Positions 32,413 through 41,006 of a stretch of DNA of 64,000 bases are shown here, one piece after another. Source of the stretch: DTFZ01 sp050260375. GTDB lineage: Bacteria; Bacillota; Clostridia; Christensenellales; SZUA-584. The number at the start of each line of letters is the position of its first letter. The first letter of the stretch is position 1. Below the pieces are notes generated by a model that saw only the letters and a list, made by a program, of their open reading frames with translations, did not search any database and was not told the origin of the DNA. A program made the translations under genes and the position numbers. The DNA lies in NCBI GenBank assembly GCA_050260375.1, contig JBLNCA010000039.1, positions 62,001 through 126,000 of the forward strand, in the 5' to 3' direction.

Positions 32413-33288
32413 GTGTCATTAACAGTTAAGGACATATTGGAAAAGACGTTCAAGAGATCTTTCAAAGGATACGACGAGAACGAAGTCGACAAGTTTCTGG
32501 ATCAGATCATCGATGAATTTAAGGCGCTGCAAAACGACAACGCTGCATTAAAAGAAGCGCTCGACGCCGAACTGGAGCGCGCGAAAAGAATAAAGGATAC
32601 CGAAGAGACCATTATGCATACGCTGGTATCCGCCCAGAAGAGCGCGGAGCGCATAATGAGCGAGGCTGCAAGAAAGGCTGAGCTCATTATCGACAATGCG
32701 GAAAACACCGCAAGGCGCAGGGCTGAACAGACCACAAGGGAGCTTGCGGAGGCGCAGAGAAACCTCGAAGAGTTAAAGAGCGCGGCGCGCGGGTTTGCAA
32801 AGAGCTTTGCCGAAATGATCAACAGGGAGGCGGCGTCTTTCCAGCAGATTTATCAAAGCTATTTCGGAGAAGACGCCGGCATAAACGCAAAAGCGCTTGA
32901 AAAAATCGACGAGGACATAACCGAAAGCTTAAAAGGCATAACGGACGAAGAACCCGCCGTTCCGGAAGAGTACCCTGCTGCAGCAGCGGAAGAACCGGCA
33001 GAGGAAGAAATAGAACCCGAGAAGCTGATGGAGTTTTCCGAGATAAACAAGGCGCTGAGCGAGATAGAGAACAGCGGCAGTGACATACTTCAGGAAAGCT
33101 ACGACGATACTCCGAAGGACACAAAGAAACTGAAGGAAAAGCTGAAATCCTCAGGTTTCAAACCCAAGTATGACGACTATTCGTGGCTTTACGGCAGCGA
33201 CGAAGACAAGGAAGATCCGGGAGTCTCGTTTAAAGACCCCAAAGAAAAGCAAAAGCTCGAGTCGCTCATCGACGACGTAATCGAATAA
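32413..33288 (+). CDS. divIVA: DivIVA domain protein
   Basis: A 291-aa coiled-coil polar scaffold protein. The N-terminal membrane-binding segment (DILEKTFKRSFKGYDENEVDKFLDQI, with the crossed loop FKGY) is diagnostic. It is followed by long coiled coil from about 30 to 160, and an acidic Glu/Pro-rich tail (about 185-291) longer than in Bacillus. The start is GTG 32413 after AAAGGGG. Confidence 0.93.
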   Translation: MSLTVKDILEKTFKRSFKGYDENEVDKFLDQIIDEFKALQNDNAALKEALDAELERAKRIKDTEETIMHTLVSAQKSAERIMSEAARKAELIIDNAENTARRRAEQTTRELAEAQRNLEELKSAARGFAKSFAEMINREAASFQQIYQSYFGEDAGINAKALEKIDEDITESLKGITDEEPAVPEEYPAAAAEEPAEEEIEPEKLMEFSEINKALSEIENSGSDILQESYDDTPKDTKKLKEKLKSSGFKPKYDDYSWLYGSDEDKEDPGVSFKDPKEKQKLESLIDDVIE

Positions 33289-33613
33289 ACCCTAAGGCTT
33301 TATATAAGCGCCATGTTAAATAAGCATGGGGCTTGTTGACGTGTCTAAACATCGGTACTCCGGAGGGCAGCTAGCCTCGCGGGGTGCAACATACTCTGCG
33401 CATCCGGTATTTCATTATAAAACATGACTAATAATACGGCTATCGATACTGCTGCTTGGCTCGCGTTGGTTTAACGCTGTTTTGACGAAAAAAGCAGGCA
33501 AAAGATAAGCAAACCGCGCTTGATATGCATAGCAGATTTGATTTGAAAAATAGCCGTAATTTGTTATAATATAATCCCGAACGCTGCGGGATACAGCGCC
33601 TACGGAGGTTTTG
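33289..33613. other. Structured intergenic region, no known element
   Basis: 325 bases without a gene. It holds GCGCCATG/CATGGGGC (33308-33332) after divIVA, a GC-rich block with CTCCGGAGGG and GCATCCGG (about 33355-33410) that could fold but matches no riboswitch I know, and the promoter and 5' hairpin of the next gene. Confidence 0.5.
33543..33570 (+). promoter_or_regulatory. Promoter of the GT4 gene
   Basis: TTGAAA (33543-33548), 16-base spacer, TATAAT (33565-33570). Next to it, ATCCCG/CGGGAT forms a small hairpin near the predicted start. Confidence 0.7.
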
Positions 33614-34795
33614 ATGAGATTAACGATAGGGCAGTTCAACGAGTCCTTTCCGCCCATAATAGACGGTGTAGCCAACGTAGTAAAAAACTACGCCTATTGG
33701 ATGAATAAAAAATACGGCAGGAGCTATGTTATAACGCCCAAGCACCCTGAGGCAAAGGATAACTATGACTTTGTCGTGCTTCGTTATTCTTCAATGAAAG
33801 TGCCGGTAAGAAGCGAGTACCGCTTCGGGCTGCCCAAGATGGACGGCGTGTTCTGGAAGGAATTGAAGCAGGTGCCGTTCGATATCGTGCACGCTCACTG
33901 CCCTTTTGGTTCCGGCTTTGCCGCGCGCACAATAGCCAGAAAAAGGGGCATACCGTTTGTCGCTACGTTCCATTCAAAATTCAGGGAAGATTTTAAGACG
34001 GTACTTAAATCGGACGCGCTCGTGGAAAGCATGCTTGCAAAGGTCGCGGCTTTTTATGAGTCGGCGGACGAAGTCTGGTGCCCCAATGCGGCTTCTGCCG
34101 AAACGCTGCGCGAATACGGCTTTCGCGGCGAAGTGCATGTAATGGAAAACGGCAGCGATATCGAGGTAAAATATAAATCGGACGAGGCTGATGCCGAAGT
34201 CAATGAAAAGTTCGGTTTCAGGGCCGGTACGCCGCTGTTTATGTACATCGGGCAGCATACGTGGCAGAAGAACCTTAAGATGGTGATAGAAGCGCTGAAA
34301 ATTTTAAAGGAACAGGGCCTTATATTCAACATGCTGTTTGTGGGCGACGGGCCCAAGCGCGCCGAAATGGAACAGATGGTAAGGGACTACGGGCTTGAGA
34401 ACTGCGTTAAGTTCGCAGGGAAGGTACACGACAGAAATTTCATAGCCAAGCTCTACCTTCGCAGCGACGCGCTGCTGTTCCCTTCGCTTTATGATACGTC
34501 TTCCCTTGTTCCGAGAGAAGCCGCCGCGTGCGGATGCCCGACGGTATTCGTAAAGGGCTCCAGCACGGCGCATGGGATAACGGATAAAAACGGGTTCCTT
34601 ATAGAGGACAACGCGCAGTCTCTGGCCGATGTCGCCGCAGCGATAATAAAAAACCCGCAGATGGCTAAAGATATAGGCGAGAACGCACGGGCAACGATAT
34701 ATAAGAGCTGGGAAGACGCGGTAGACGCCGCGTTTGAAAGGTATCTTTATCTTATAGATTTGAAGAAAACCGAAACGAAGCGTCAGGTAAAATAA
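33614..34795 (+). CDS. GT4 family glycosyltransferase
   Basis: A 393-aa GT-B enzyme. The N-terminal domain starts TIGQFNESFPPIIDGVA, with HAHCPFGSG typical for the acceptor face. The C-terminal domain has the donor site pattern (IGQHTWQKN near 215, FPSLYDTSSLVPREAAACGCP near 300, with the conserved Glu). It is similar to lipid glycosyltransferases such as diacylglycerol glucosyl- or mannosyltransferases. ATG 33614 with GGAGG. The neighbouring glf and flippase-like genes suggest a glycolipid or cell-surface role. Confidence 0.87.
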   Translation: MRLTIGQFNESFPPIIDGVANVVKNYAYWMNKKYGRSYVITPKHPEAKDNYDFVVLRYSSMKVPVRSEYRFGLPKMDGVFWKELKQVPFDIVHAHCPFGSGFAARTIARKRGIPFVATFHSKFREDFKTVLKSDALVESMLAKVAAFYESADEVWCPNAASAETLREYGFRGEVHVMENGSDIEVKYKSDEADAEVNEKFGFRAGTPLFMYIGQHTWQKNLKMVIEALKILKEQGLIFNMLFVGDGPKRAEMEQMVRDYGLENCVKFAGKVHDRNFIAKLYLRSDALLFPSLYDTSSLVPREAAACGCPTVFVKGSSTAHGITDKNGFLIEDNAQSLADVAAAIIKNPQMAKDIGENARATIYKSWEDAVDAAFERYLYLIDLKKTETKRQVK

Positions 34796-34810
34796 AGTGA
34801 GGGCAGAAAT

Positions 34811-35899
34811 TTGTACTTTAAATATGTAGTGGTCGGGGCCGGCATCTCGGGCCTGACTGTAGCAGAAAGGATAGCGAACGTGTTAAAGGAGCGAGTGCTC
34901 GTAATAGAAAAACGTTCGCATATCGGCGGAAACTGTTATGATTATTATAACGACGACGGAATTCTAATACACAAATACGGGCCTCATATTTTTCATACGC
35001 AGCGAAAAGACGTATTCGATTATCTCTCGCAATTCACAAAATGGAATCTTTATCAGCATCGCGTGCTGGCGTTTGTGGACGGAGCGTATCTGCCTATGCC
35101 CATATGCGCGCGCACGATAAACATGCTGTGCAACTTAAACCTTTCAACGAGCGAGGTTCAAGGGTATCTTGAGAGCGTGGCGGAACCAAGAGAGATAAAA
35201 ACGAGCGAAGACGTCGTAATAAGCAAAGCGGGAAAATACATTTACGAGAAGTTCTTCAAGAACTACACGAAAAAGCAATGGGATATGGACGCGTCGCAGC
35301 TCGACCCGTCCGTAATATCGCGGGTGCCAGTGCGCTTTTCAATCGACGAGCGTTATTTTACCGATCCGTATCAGGGCATACCTGCTTACGGATACACGCG
35401 CATGTTCGAGAATATGACGAGCAGCAGCCGTATAAAGATACTTCTTAACACGGATTACAGAGAAGTCATTAGCGATATAAAGTATGATAAGCTTATATAC
35501 ACCGGCCCGGTGGACGAGTTTTACGGCTGCGACCTGGGATCGCTTAAGTACAGAAGCATAAACTTTGTTTTCGAGACAAAGGATACCGAAAGCTTTCAGG
35601 ACGCCGCCGTCGTAAATTACCCCAACGATTACGACTTTACGAGGATAACCGAATATAAAAAACTGACCGGCCAAAAGCATCCAAAGACGACCGTTTCCAT
35701 GGAATACCCGTCCTGGGAGGGAGAACCATGCTACCCTGTGCCTGCGGCCGAGCAGCAGCAATTATATGAAAAGTACAGGCAAAGAGCCGGGAAAGAAAGC
35801 AACACGTACTTTTTAGGGCGACTCGCGACATACAGGTATTGCAACATGGACGTTGCGGCGGGGGAGGCGCTGCGCCTCTTTGGTGAAATGATAAAATAG
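34811..35899 (+). CDS. glf: UDP-galactopyranose mutase
   Basis: A 362-aa flavoenzyme converting UDP-galactopyranose to UDP-galactofuranose. The FAD motif is VGAGISGLTVAERI (about 8-21), then GGNCYDYYNDDGILIHKYGPHIFHT-type signature (split here: GGNCYDYYNDDG and HKYGPHIFHT), and the active-site region near RVPVRF and DERYFTDPYQGIP. TTG 34811 with GAGGG upstream. Implies galactofuranose in surface glycans. Confidence 0.95.
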   Translation: MYFKYVVVGAGISGLTVAERIANVLKERVLVIEKRSHIGGNCYDYYNDDGILIHKYGPHIFHTQRKDVFDYLSQFTKWNLYQHRVLAFVDGAYLPMPICARTINMLCNLNLSTSEVQGYLESVAEPREIKTSEDVVISKAGKYIYEKFFKNYTKKQWDMDASQLDPSVISRVPVRFSIDERYFTDPYQGIPAYGYTRMFENMTSSSRIKILLNTDYREVISDIKYDKLIYTGPVDEFYGCDLGSLKYRSINFVFETKDTESFQDAAVVNYPNDYDFTRITEYKKLTGQKHPKTTVSMEYPSWEGEPCYPVPAAEQQQLYEKYRQRAGKESNTYFLGRLATYRYCNMDVAAGEALRLFGEMIK

Positions 35900-35962
35900 T
35901 TACTGTTGCTTTATGGCGGAATATTTGGTATTATCTTTCACAGCATTTACTTCGGAGGGCCG

Positions 35963-37012
35963 ATGAAGAAAAAAAGATCCCTGTTCAGTATCATATATAT
36001 AGGCGTGACCGTACTGGTGATTGCAGGGATATTGATATTCGGTACGAACCTTAACGATATAGGCGAAGCCCTTAAGAATTTTAATGCCTGGTGGGCTGTC
36101 GCGTGCGTTGGCGCGCTGTTGCTTTATTGGCTTACCGACGCCTGGCTGCTTCATGATATTACCGGCTACATGTATAAAAGGGAGCCTTTTCTGCAGTCTG
36201 TCAAGGTTGGCATAATAGGCCTGTATTACAGCGCTCTTACGCCTTCTTCGACGGGCGGGCAGCCTATGCAGGTCGTATACATGCGCCGCAATAAAGTGCC
36301 GGTAGGCACGTCTACCTGCATCGTTTGCATCAAGTTTGTAGTATTCGAGCTTTCGCTGTGTACTATTTATATTATCGGTATGCTCATACGGGGCGCCGAG
36401 TATTACCACAACAACAACGAAGCGTTCTGGCTGGCGTTGCTTGGTTTTGCGCTGAATCTTACGGCAGTGTTTTTCATAATACTTACAATAGTTAACAAGA
36501 AGCTTGTATTTAAAGTAGGCAGCTGGCTTATACGCCTTTTTAGCAAGATAAAGATTGTAAAAAATAAGGAACATGCGCTGGAAAACTTCGAAAAGACGAT
36601 AGACGATTATCATACCGCGGCGTCGTATATATCACGGTACAAACTGCGAGCGCTCGGGTCATATCTGATTTCGATAGTCAACCTTGCGTTTTTGTTTGTC
36701 ATACCGTACCTGATATACTTGTCTTTTGGTTTTTCACAGCATACCGTTATTGATATATTCATCATGGAGTCGTTCCTGTTCCTTGCGGTATCGTTCTTTC
36801 CATTGCCGGGAGCTGCCGGCGCTTCGGAAGGCGGTTTCATGTTGTTCTTTGGCCCGTTCTTCGGCGCCGCGACTATTGTCGGTATGCTTATATGGAGGTT
36901 TCTGACATATTACCTGATGCTTATAATAGGCAGCTTAACGGTCGTGCTCGACGAGGTATTCTCCATACGAATCGCCAAGAAGCATGCCGGGCTTGACGGC
37001 GCGAATAAATAA
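35963..37012 (+). CDS. Lysylphosphatidylglycerol synthase TM-region/flippase-like membrane protein
   Basis: A 349-aa polytopic protein of the UPF0104/AglD-like family. About eight hydrophobic segments; SALTPSSTGGQPMQV (near 92-106) and FPLPGAAGASEGGFMLFFGPF (near 280-300) are its conserved motifs. These proteins move or anchor lipid-linked sugars or lack the synthase domain of MprF. ATG 35963 with CGGAGGG; an earlier in-frame start at 35906 has no site. Confidence 0.85.
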   Translation: MKKKRSLFSIIYIGVTVLVIAGILIFGTNLNDIGEALKNFNAWWAVACVGALLLYWLTDAWLLHDITGYMYKREPFLQSVKVGIIGLYYSALTPSSTGGQPMQVVYMRRNKVPVGTSTCIVCIKFVVFELSLCTIYIIGMLIRGAEYYHNNNEAFWLALLGFALNLTAVFFIILTIVNKKLVFKVGSWLIRLFSKIKIVKNKEHALENFEKTIDDYHTAASYISRYKLRALGSYLISIVNLAFLFVIPYLIYLSFGFSQHTVIDIFIMESFLFLAVSFFPLPGAAGASEGGFMLFFGPFFGAATIVGMLIWRFLTYYLMLIIGSLTVVLDEVFSIRIAKKHAGLDGANK

Positions 37013-37023
37013 ACTACCAATCG

Positions 37024-37046
37024 AAAGCCGCTTTTTGCGGCTTTTT
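37024..37046 (+). terminator. Terminator after the flippase-like gene
   Basis: AAAGCCGC (37024-37031) pairs with GCGGCTTT (37037-37044), 5-base loop, T-rich tail. Confidence 0.8.
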
Positions 37047-37047
37047 A

Positions 37048-37133
37048 TATAACGGGGTCCCCAGCAAGCCATAAGGCTTGCTGGAGTGTGTATAACGGGG
37101 TCCCCAGCAAGTCGCAAGACTTGATGGGGTGTG
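37048..37133. repeat. Tandem 43-bp palindromic repeat (two copies)
   Basis: Copies at 37048-37090 and 37091-37133 both read TATAACGGGGTCCCCAGCAA at the start and end in TGGRGTGTG. Each has a stem CCCCAGCAAGYC/GRCTTGMTGG with a 4-base loop (ATAA or GCAA). Stem changes are partly compensated (CC/GG in one, TC/GA in the other). Same family as 32220-32260. Confidence 0.85.
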
Positions 37134-37264
37134 TATAAACTTTTATACCGAATTTTAAATAAACTTGTTAGGCATGATGAATGATGATATAATTTTTCGC
37201 GTACGCCAAGTTAATCAAAGGAAACCTGACTTTGGTACAATAAGGCTAGGAGGTTTATGGCTTA

Positions 37265-38263
37265 ATGGAGATAGGGCTGGTTGCCGTAATAGTGCTTGTA
37301 TGTGCATCCATCTTTGTAAACGGTTGGACTGATGCCCCAAATGCGATAACTACAGTAGTGTCAACAAGGGTGTTGTCTCCCAAAGCTGCAGTGGCGCTTG
37401 CCGCGGTGTTTAATCTGCTTGGCGTTTTATTGATGGGCACTGCCGTCGCAAAGACGATAGGGAATATCATTGATTTGCAGCCCGGCCCCGACGCGCTTAT
37501 AACGCTTGCCGCAGCGCAGGTATCCATAGTAGTCTGGGCTGTCGGCGCATGGAAGTTCGGCATACCGACCAGCGAAAGCCACGCGCTGATAGCCGGCCTT
37601 ACAGGAGCCGCGATGGCGAGCGGCGGGCTTTCTTCCGTCAGCTGGGCCGAATGGCAGAAGGTGCTGCTGGGATTAGGTATATCTTCGGTACTCGGGTTTA
37701 TATCCGGATGGCTTATCACCGTATTGGTCACTAAATTATTCGGGAACATGAAAAGGGCAACCGCCAACAAATTCTTTTCCACAGGACAGATAATATCAGC
37801 TTCGGCTATGGCATTCAGCCACGGCGCTCAGGACGGCCAGAAATTCATAGGTGTTTTGACTTTCGGGCTTATGCTCGGCAACGTGATACCTATGGGCAGC
37901 GAATTTACAATACCGTGGTGGATAATGGTGTTCACCTCGGCGCTGATGGCGCTGGGCACATCTGTCGGAGGATACCGTATAATAAAAACTATGGGAATGG
38001 ACATGGTAAAGATAGAGAAGTACCAGGGGTTCTCCGCGGAGATAGGCGCTTCTGCGTGCATGATAGGCGCAACGTTATTCGGCATACCGTTAAGCACAAC
38101 GAATGCAAAAGGGACCGCCATTATGGGCGCGGCCGCCGCGAGAAGGCTTTCCAACGTTAACTGGGGAGTCGTTAAAGAAATGTTTACAGCGTGGATACTT
38201 ACGTTTCCGTGCTGTGCGCTGATAGGATATTTTATGGCTTTGTTGTTCCGCGCAATATTCTAA
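37265..38263 (+). CDS. pit: Inorganic phosphate transporter, PiT family
   Basis: A 332-aa membrane permease. The two inverted signature repeats are FVNGWTDAPNAITT (about 17-30) and AFSHGAQDGQKFIGV (near 180-194), the site of phosphate binding. About ten hydrophobic helices. Start ATG 37265; a 2-codon open frame (ATG GCT TAA) closer to the AGGAGG site ends overlapping this start. A DUF47 gene follows after 19 bases, a typical PiT partner. Confidence 0.95.
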   Translation: MEIGLVAVIVLVCASIFVNGWTDAPNAITTVVSTRVLSPKAAVALAAVFNLLGVLLMGTAVAKTIGNIIDLQPGPDALITLAAAQVSIVVWAVGAWKFGIPTSESHALIAGLTGAAMASGGLSSVSWAEWQKVLLGLGISSVLGFISGWLITVLVTKLFGNMKRATANKFFSTGQIISASAMAFSHGAQDGQKFIGVLTFGLMLGNVIPMGSEFTIPWWIMVFTSALMALGTSVGGYRIIKTMGMDMVKIEKYQGFSAEIGASACMIGATLFGIPLSTTNAKGTAIMGAAAARRLSNVNWGVVKEMFTAWILTFPCCALIGYFMALLFRAIF

Positions 38264-38282
38264 AAAAGAAAGAGAGGCATGT

Positions 38283-38897
38283 ATGGCAAAAAAGAATCTT
38301 GATTACTTTGACATGTTCGTCAGCGGCGTTGAGTATGCCTTGAATGCGGCCAAGCTGCTTAAGGAGCTTTTGGAAAGCGGGCAGCTTACGGAGGCAAAGA
38401 TTGCGGATATCAAAAAAATAGAGCAGGATGCCGACAACCACATGCATAAGATATGCGACAGCCTTAATGTCGCATTCATCACGCCTATAGACAGGGACGA
38501 TATATACAAGATAGCAAGCGAGACAGACGATATCACGGACAGCATCGATTCTGTGGCTACCAAGATGTGGATGATGAAGGTGTCTAATGTGACGCCTGCT
38601 ATGAAGCTTATGGCCGGGTATGTTGTAGACGCCTGCGAGAAGCTGGTCGGCCTGATGTCTGAAATAAAGAACCACAAGAAGAACAACAAGCTTAACGAGT
38701 ATACGGTTGAAATAAACCGTATTGAAGAGATGGGCGACAAGTGCTACAAAGACGCGATGAGGGAACTGTTTGTCAACGAGAAAGACCCGATAGAGCTGAT
38801 AAAGATGAAGGAAATATACAAGGAAATCGAAGACGCGCTGGACAACTGCGAAGACGTCGCCGACTGTGTGCAGAGCATAATAATTACAAAGACTTAA
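38283..38897 (+). CDS. DUF47 (PhoU-like) phosphate transport regulator
   Basis: A 204-aa alpha-helical protein. The repeat pattern KIEQDADNHMHKICDSL and RIEEMGDKCYKDAMREL resembles the PhoU metal-binding ExxxD motifs. Proteins of this type modulate PiT transporters. Same operon as pit, with a strong terminator following. Confidence 0.92.
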   Translation: MAKKNLDYFDMFVSGVEYALNAAKLLKELLESGQLTEAKIADIKKIEQDADNHMHKICDSLNVAFITPIDRDDIYKIASETDDITDSIDSVATKMWMMKVSNVTPAMKLMAGYVVDACEKLVGLMSEIKNHKKNNKLNEYTVEINRIEEMGDKCYKDAMRELFVNEKDPIELIKMKEIYKEIEDALDNCEDVADCVQSIIITKT

Positions 38898-38930
38898 TCG
38901 ACTCCGGTCGATGATAATAATTAAATTATA

Positions 38931-38960
38931 AAAACGACTGCTTTTTGCAGTCGTTTTTTT
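38931..38960 (+). terminator. Terminator of pit-DUF47
   Basis: AAAACGACTGC (38931-38941) pairs with GCAGTCGTTTT (38947-38957), loop TTTTT, followed by TTT. Confidence 0.9.
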
Positions 38961-39015
38961 CATAAACATAGAGAGAACCAAAAAATCTGACATGTTGGAT
39001 AATTTGGAGGTATCT

Positions 39016-39711
39016 ATGTTTGAATTTTTAAATATTATCAAAGACCTGCTTTTCATTGCCGGATATCTTTCTTCGGGGAAAACGTTCCCCAAACCGCTTA
39101 CCAAGGAACAGGAAGCGGAATATCTGCAAAGATGCGCTAAAGGGGATGAGGAGGCAAAGGCAATACTTGTCGAACACAACTTGAGGCTCGTTGCGCATAT
39201 AGTTAAAAAATATCAAAACACATCGCTGTCCAGCGACGATCTCATATCCATAGGCACGATAGGCCTGATAAAAGCGGTAAACTCGTTTCTCCCCAAAAAA
39301 GGGACGCAGCTTGCCACATACGCCGCCAAATGCATTGAAAACGAGGTGCTTATGGCGCTGCGCTCAAGCAAAAAGGCAAGATGCGAGGTGTCGCTAAGCG
39401 ACCCTATCGGTATAGATAAAGAGGGCAACGAGATATCGCTTATAGACATACTGGGCACGAGAGAAGACCTTGTCTCGGAACAGGCGGAGCTCAGGATACA
39501 GACAAAGAAGCTTTACGGGCTGCTCGGCAAATGCCTTACCCGGCGTGAGAAAGCCGTGCTGGAGATGCGTTACGGCCTCGGCGGCCTGCGCCCGCAGACG
39601 CAGCGCGAGATAGCAAAAAAGACGGGCATATCGCGCTCGTATGTATCAAGGATTGAAAGCAAAGCGATAGCGAAGCTTGCGGAGGAACTGGCTAAAAACA
39701 GCGGTATATGA
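39016..39711 (+). CDS. sigK: RNA polymerase sporulation sigma factor SigK, pro-sequence intact
   Basis: A 231-aa late mother-cell sigma factor. The hydrophobic pro-sequence (about residues 2-20, MFEFLNIIKDLLFIAGYL) precedes FPKPLTKEQEAEYL, as in pro-sigma-K of Bacillus. Region 2 (EHNLRLVAHIVKKY) and region 4 (TQREIAKKTGISRSYVSRIE) are canonical. ATG 39016 has GGAGG. The gene is uninterrupted, so no skin-type element. It marks the last of the GC-rich core genes in the window. Confidence 0.96.
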   Translation: MFEFLNIIKDLLFIAGYLSSGKTFPKPLTKEQEAEYLQRCAKGDEEAKAILVEHNLRLVAHIVKKYQNTSLSSDDLISIGTIGLIKAVNSFLPKKGTQLATYAAKCIENEVLMALRSSKKARCEVSLSDPIGIDKEGNEISLIDILGTREDLVSEQAELRIQTKKLYGLLGKCLTRREKAVLEMRYGLGGLRPQTQREIAKKTGISRSYVSRIESKAIAKLAEELAKNSGI

Positions 39712-40417
39712 ACGAAGATTTATTAGCATCTAAAATTAAGGACGGCCCATTTAAGGCGCAGGGAGGAGATAGTTTTTGCAATGAAGGTTTGGCTTGGCGG
39801 GATTTTGCTTTGTACGTAGGAAATAACATAAAAAGTCAAACGAGCAAATGGGACTTATATTGGATATTAAAGAATTGAAATCTATCTTGCTTCTGTGGAC
39901 AACGCTATTAATACCCAGAATAAGTGCGAGGAGGATAAGTGTGAAAAGATTGTGGATATACTGCCAACTAACTTTACCCATTTAATTGGTCATCAGCTTT
40001 AGATCAACAAGAAATGATGAGCTTAAGGAAAATGTAAAAAGCATTAAAAGTAAATAGTGTGGTTATGCCCGCCATTGCAAGACGACATCCGGAAGGTGGC
40101 TATAAGCTAATTGCTGGATATAGAAGAGAAGTTACTTGCAAGATAGCGGGCTTTGAAAACATACACGTATTGATGCGGGGAAATGAAGGATTACCGTAAT
40201 TCTCGTGACGACTTACCAAAATAATATCTCTGGATATAACCTTGACTCAAAATACTCCGTGAGCCAGTTTCTGCATCTTTTATTTTCAAGGTTCAGTGTT
40301 CAAATACATCGTAGTTTATACCTAAGTGGTGACATTTGCTAATATATGTAGACTTTAAATCAATTATATGTTATCTTGATTTAGTAGTTTTGTATTGTAT
40401 TAAAGCAGGTGATTTCA
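39712..40417. other. Gene-poor AT-rich boundary region
   Basis: 706 bases between sigK and the next intact gene. It contains the ParB remnant, a 56-codon frame at 39708-39878 that overlaps the sigK stop as ATGA (not recognised), and no other gene. Base composition changes here from GC-rich to AT-rich by eye. Confidence 0.7.
40016..40199 (+). pseudogene. ParB-like nuclease domain remnant
   Basis: DELKENVKSIKS (from 40016) continues after a frameshift near 40051 as SVVMPAIARRHPEGGYKLIAGYRREVTCKIAGFENIHVLMR to a stop at 40197. This is the ParB/Spo0J N-terminal domain pattern (PAIAR..PEGGY.LIAG.RR) of plasmid and conjugative-element ParB proteins. There is no intact gene from 39712 to 40417; upstream remains (39880-40010) look like further decayed coding sequence. 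Confidence 0.7.
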
Positions 40418-40762
40418 ATGATACGTTTTATAATCTATCTGATATGCTCTACAGGCGGAATGGTCTTATTTAAGCTTGGTGCATCTAACACGGCGTTTGT
40501 TCTTAATAGAGGTGTAATAGACTTTAAGCTCAGCCTGTTATCTTTTGCAGGAATGGTTCTTTACTTGGTAAGTTTTGTACTTTGGATGACGATAATTCAG
40601 GACAATAACTTAAGCTATATATCTCCTTTGGCAACAGGAATAAGCTATATACTGATAGTCCTTTCCTCATTATTTATACTCAAAGAATCCATTTCGGGCT
40701 TTCAGTGGATGGGCATCGTAATTATTCTTGTCGGCGTAGTTCTTATGAATATTAAAAAATGA
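40418..40762 (+). CDS. Small EamA/SMR-type membrane protein (ArnE-like flippase)
   Basis: A 114-aa, four-helix membrane protein. Helices at about 3-22, 35-55, 65-85 and 92-112; LSYISPLATGISYILIVLSSLFILKESIS is the EamA/SMR signature arrangement (shown here as family pattern). Often paired with a polyprenyl-phosphate GT2, and a truncated one follows 31 bases later. ATG 40418 after AGGTGA. Likely moves a lipid-linked sugar as a homodimer or heterodimer. Confidence 0.78.
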   Translation: MIRFIIYLICSTGGMVLFKLGASNTAFVLNRGVIDFKLSLLSFAGMVLYLVSFVLWMTIIQDNNLSYISPLATGISYILIVLSSLFILKESISGFQWMGIVIILVGVVLMNIKK

Positions 40763-40793
40763 GCGAAAGTTTTTAGGAGTTGATGTAGCAGTT

Positions 40794-40913
40794 ATGGAAA
40801 AAGTCTTGATACTTATTCCAGCATATAATGAAGAAAAAGATATTTCCTGCCCCCTTTTGCCCTGTGTGTTTATATCAATGATATTGAATTTTAACCGAAC
40901 GCAAAATAGCTAG
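40794..40913 (+). pseudogene. GT2 glycosyltransferase, truncated after 18 codons
   Basis: ATG 40794, with TTTTAGGAGT upstream, encodes MEKVLILIPAYNEEKDIS, the exact start of a polyprenyl-phosphate GT2 of the type intact at 56305-57009. From about 40848 the frame continues with unrelated sequence to a stop at 40911. This is a deletion or insertion scar. Confidence 0.75.
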
Positions 40914-40952
40914 ATACCATTACCGGGATAGTATTGTTTTGCGTTGCTTTTT
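40898..40952 (+). terminator. Long imperfect hairpin, terminator-like
   Basis: AACGCAAAA (40898-40906) pairs with TTTTGCGTT (40937-40945); inside, ATACCAT roughly pairs with ATAGTAT. Followed by GCTTTTTC. It overlaps the scar end and may be an element end. Confidence 0.5.
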
Positions 40953-41006
40953 CAGCTGTTTTACGCTCTAAACAAGATATTTTTAATATAAGGGATGAGG
41001 AATGGT

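Noticed and set aside
33355..33410. c-di-GMP or SRP-RNA-like resemblance (CTCCGGAGGGCAGC)
   Set aside because: Only a short local similarity; the remaining conserved parts of either RNA are missing.
39708..39878. 56-codon frame overlapping the sigK stop as ATGA
   Set aside because: No recognised domain, in a decayed region; kept only as a note in the boundary feature.
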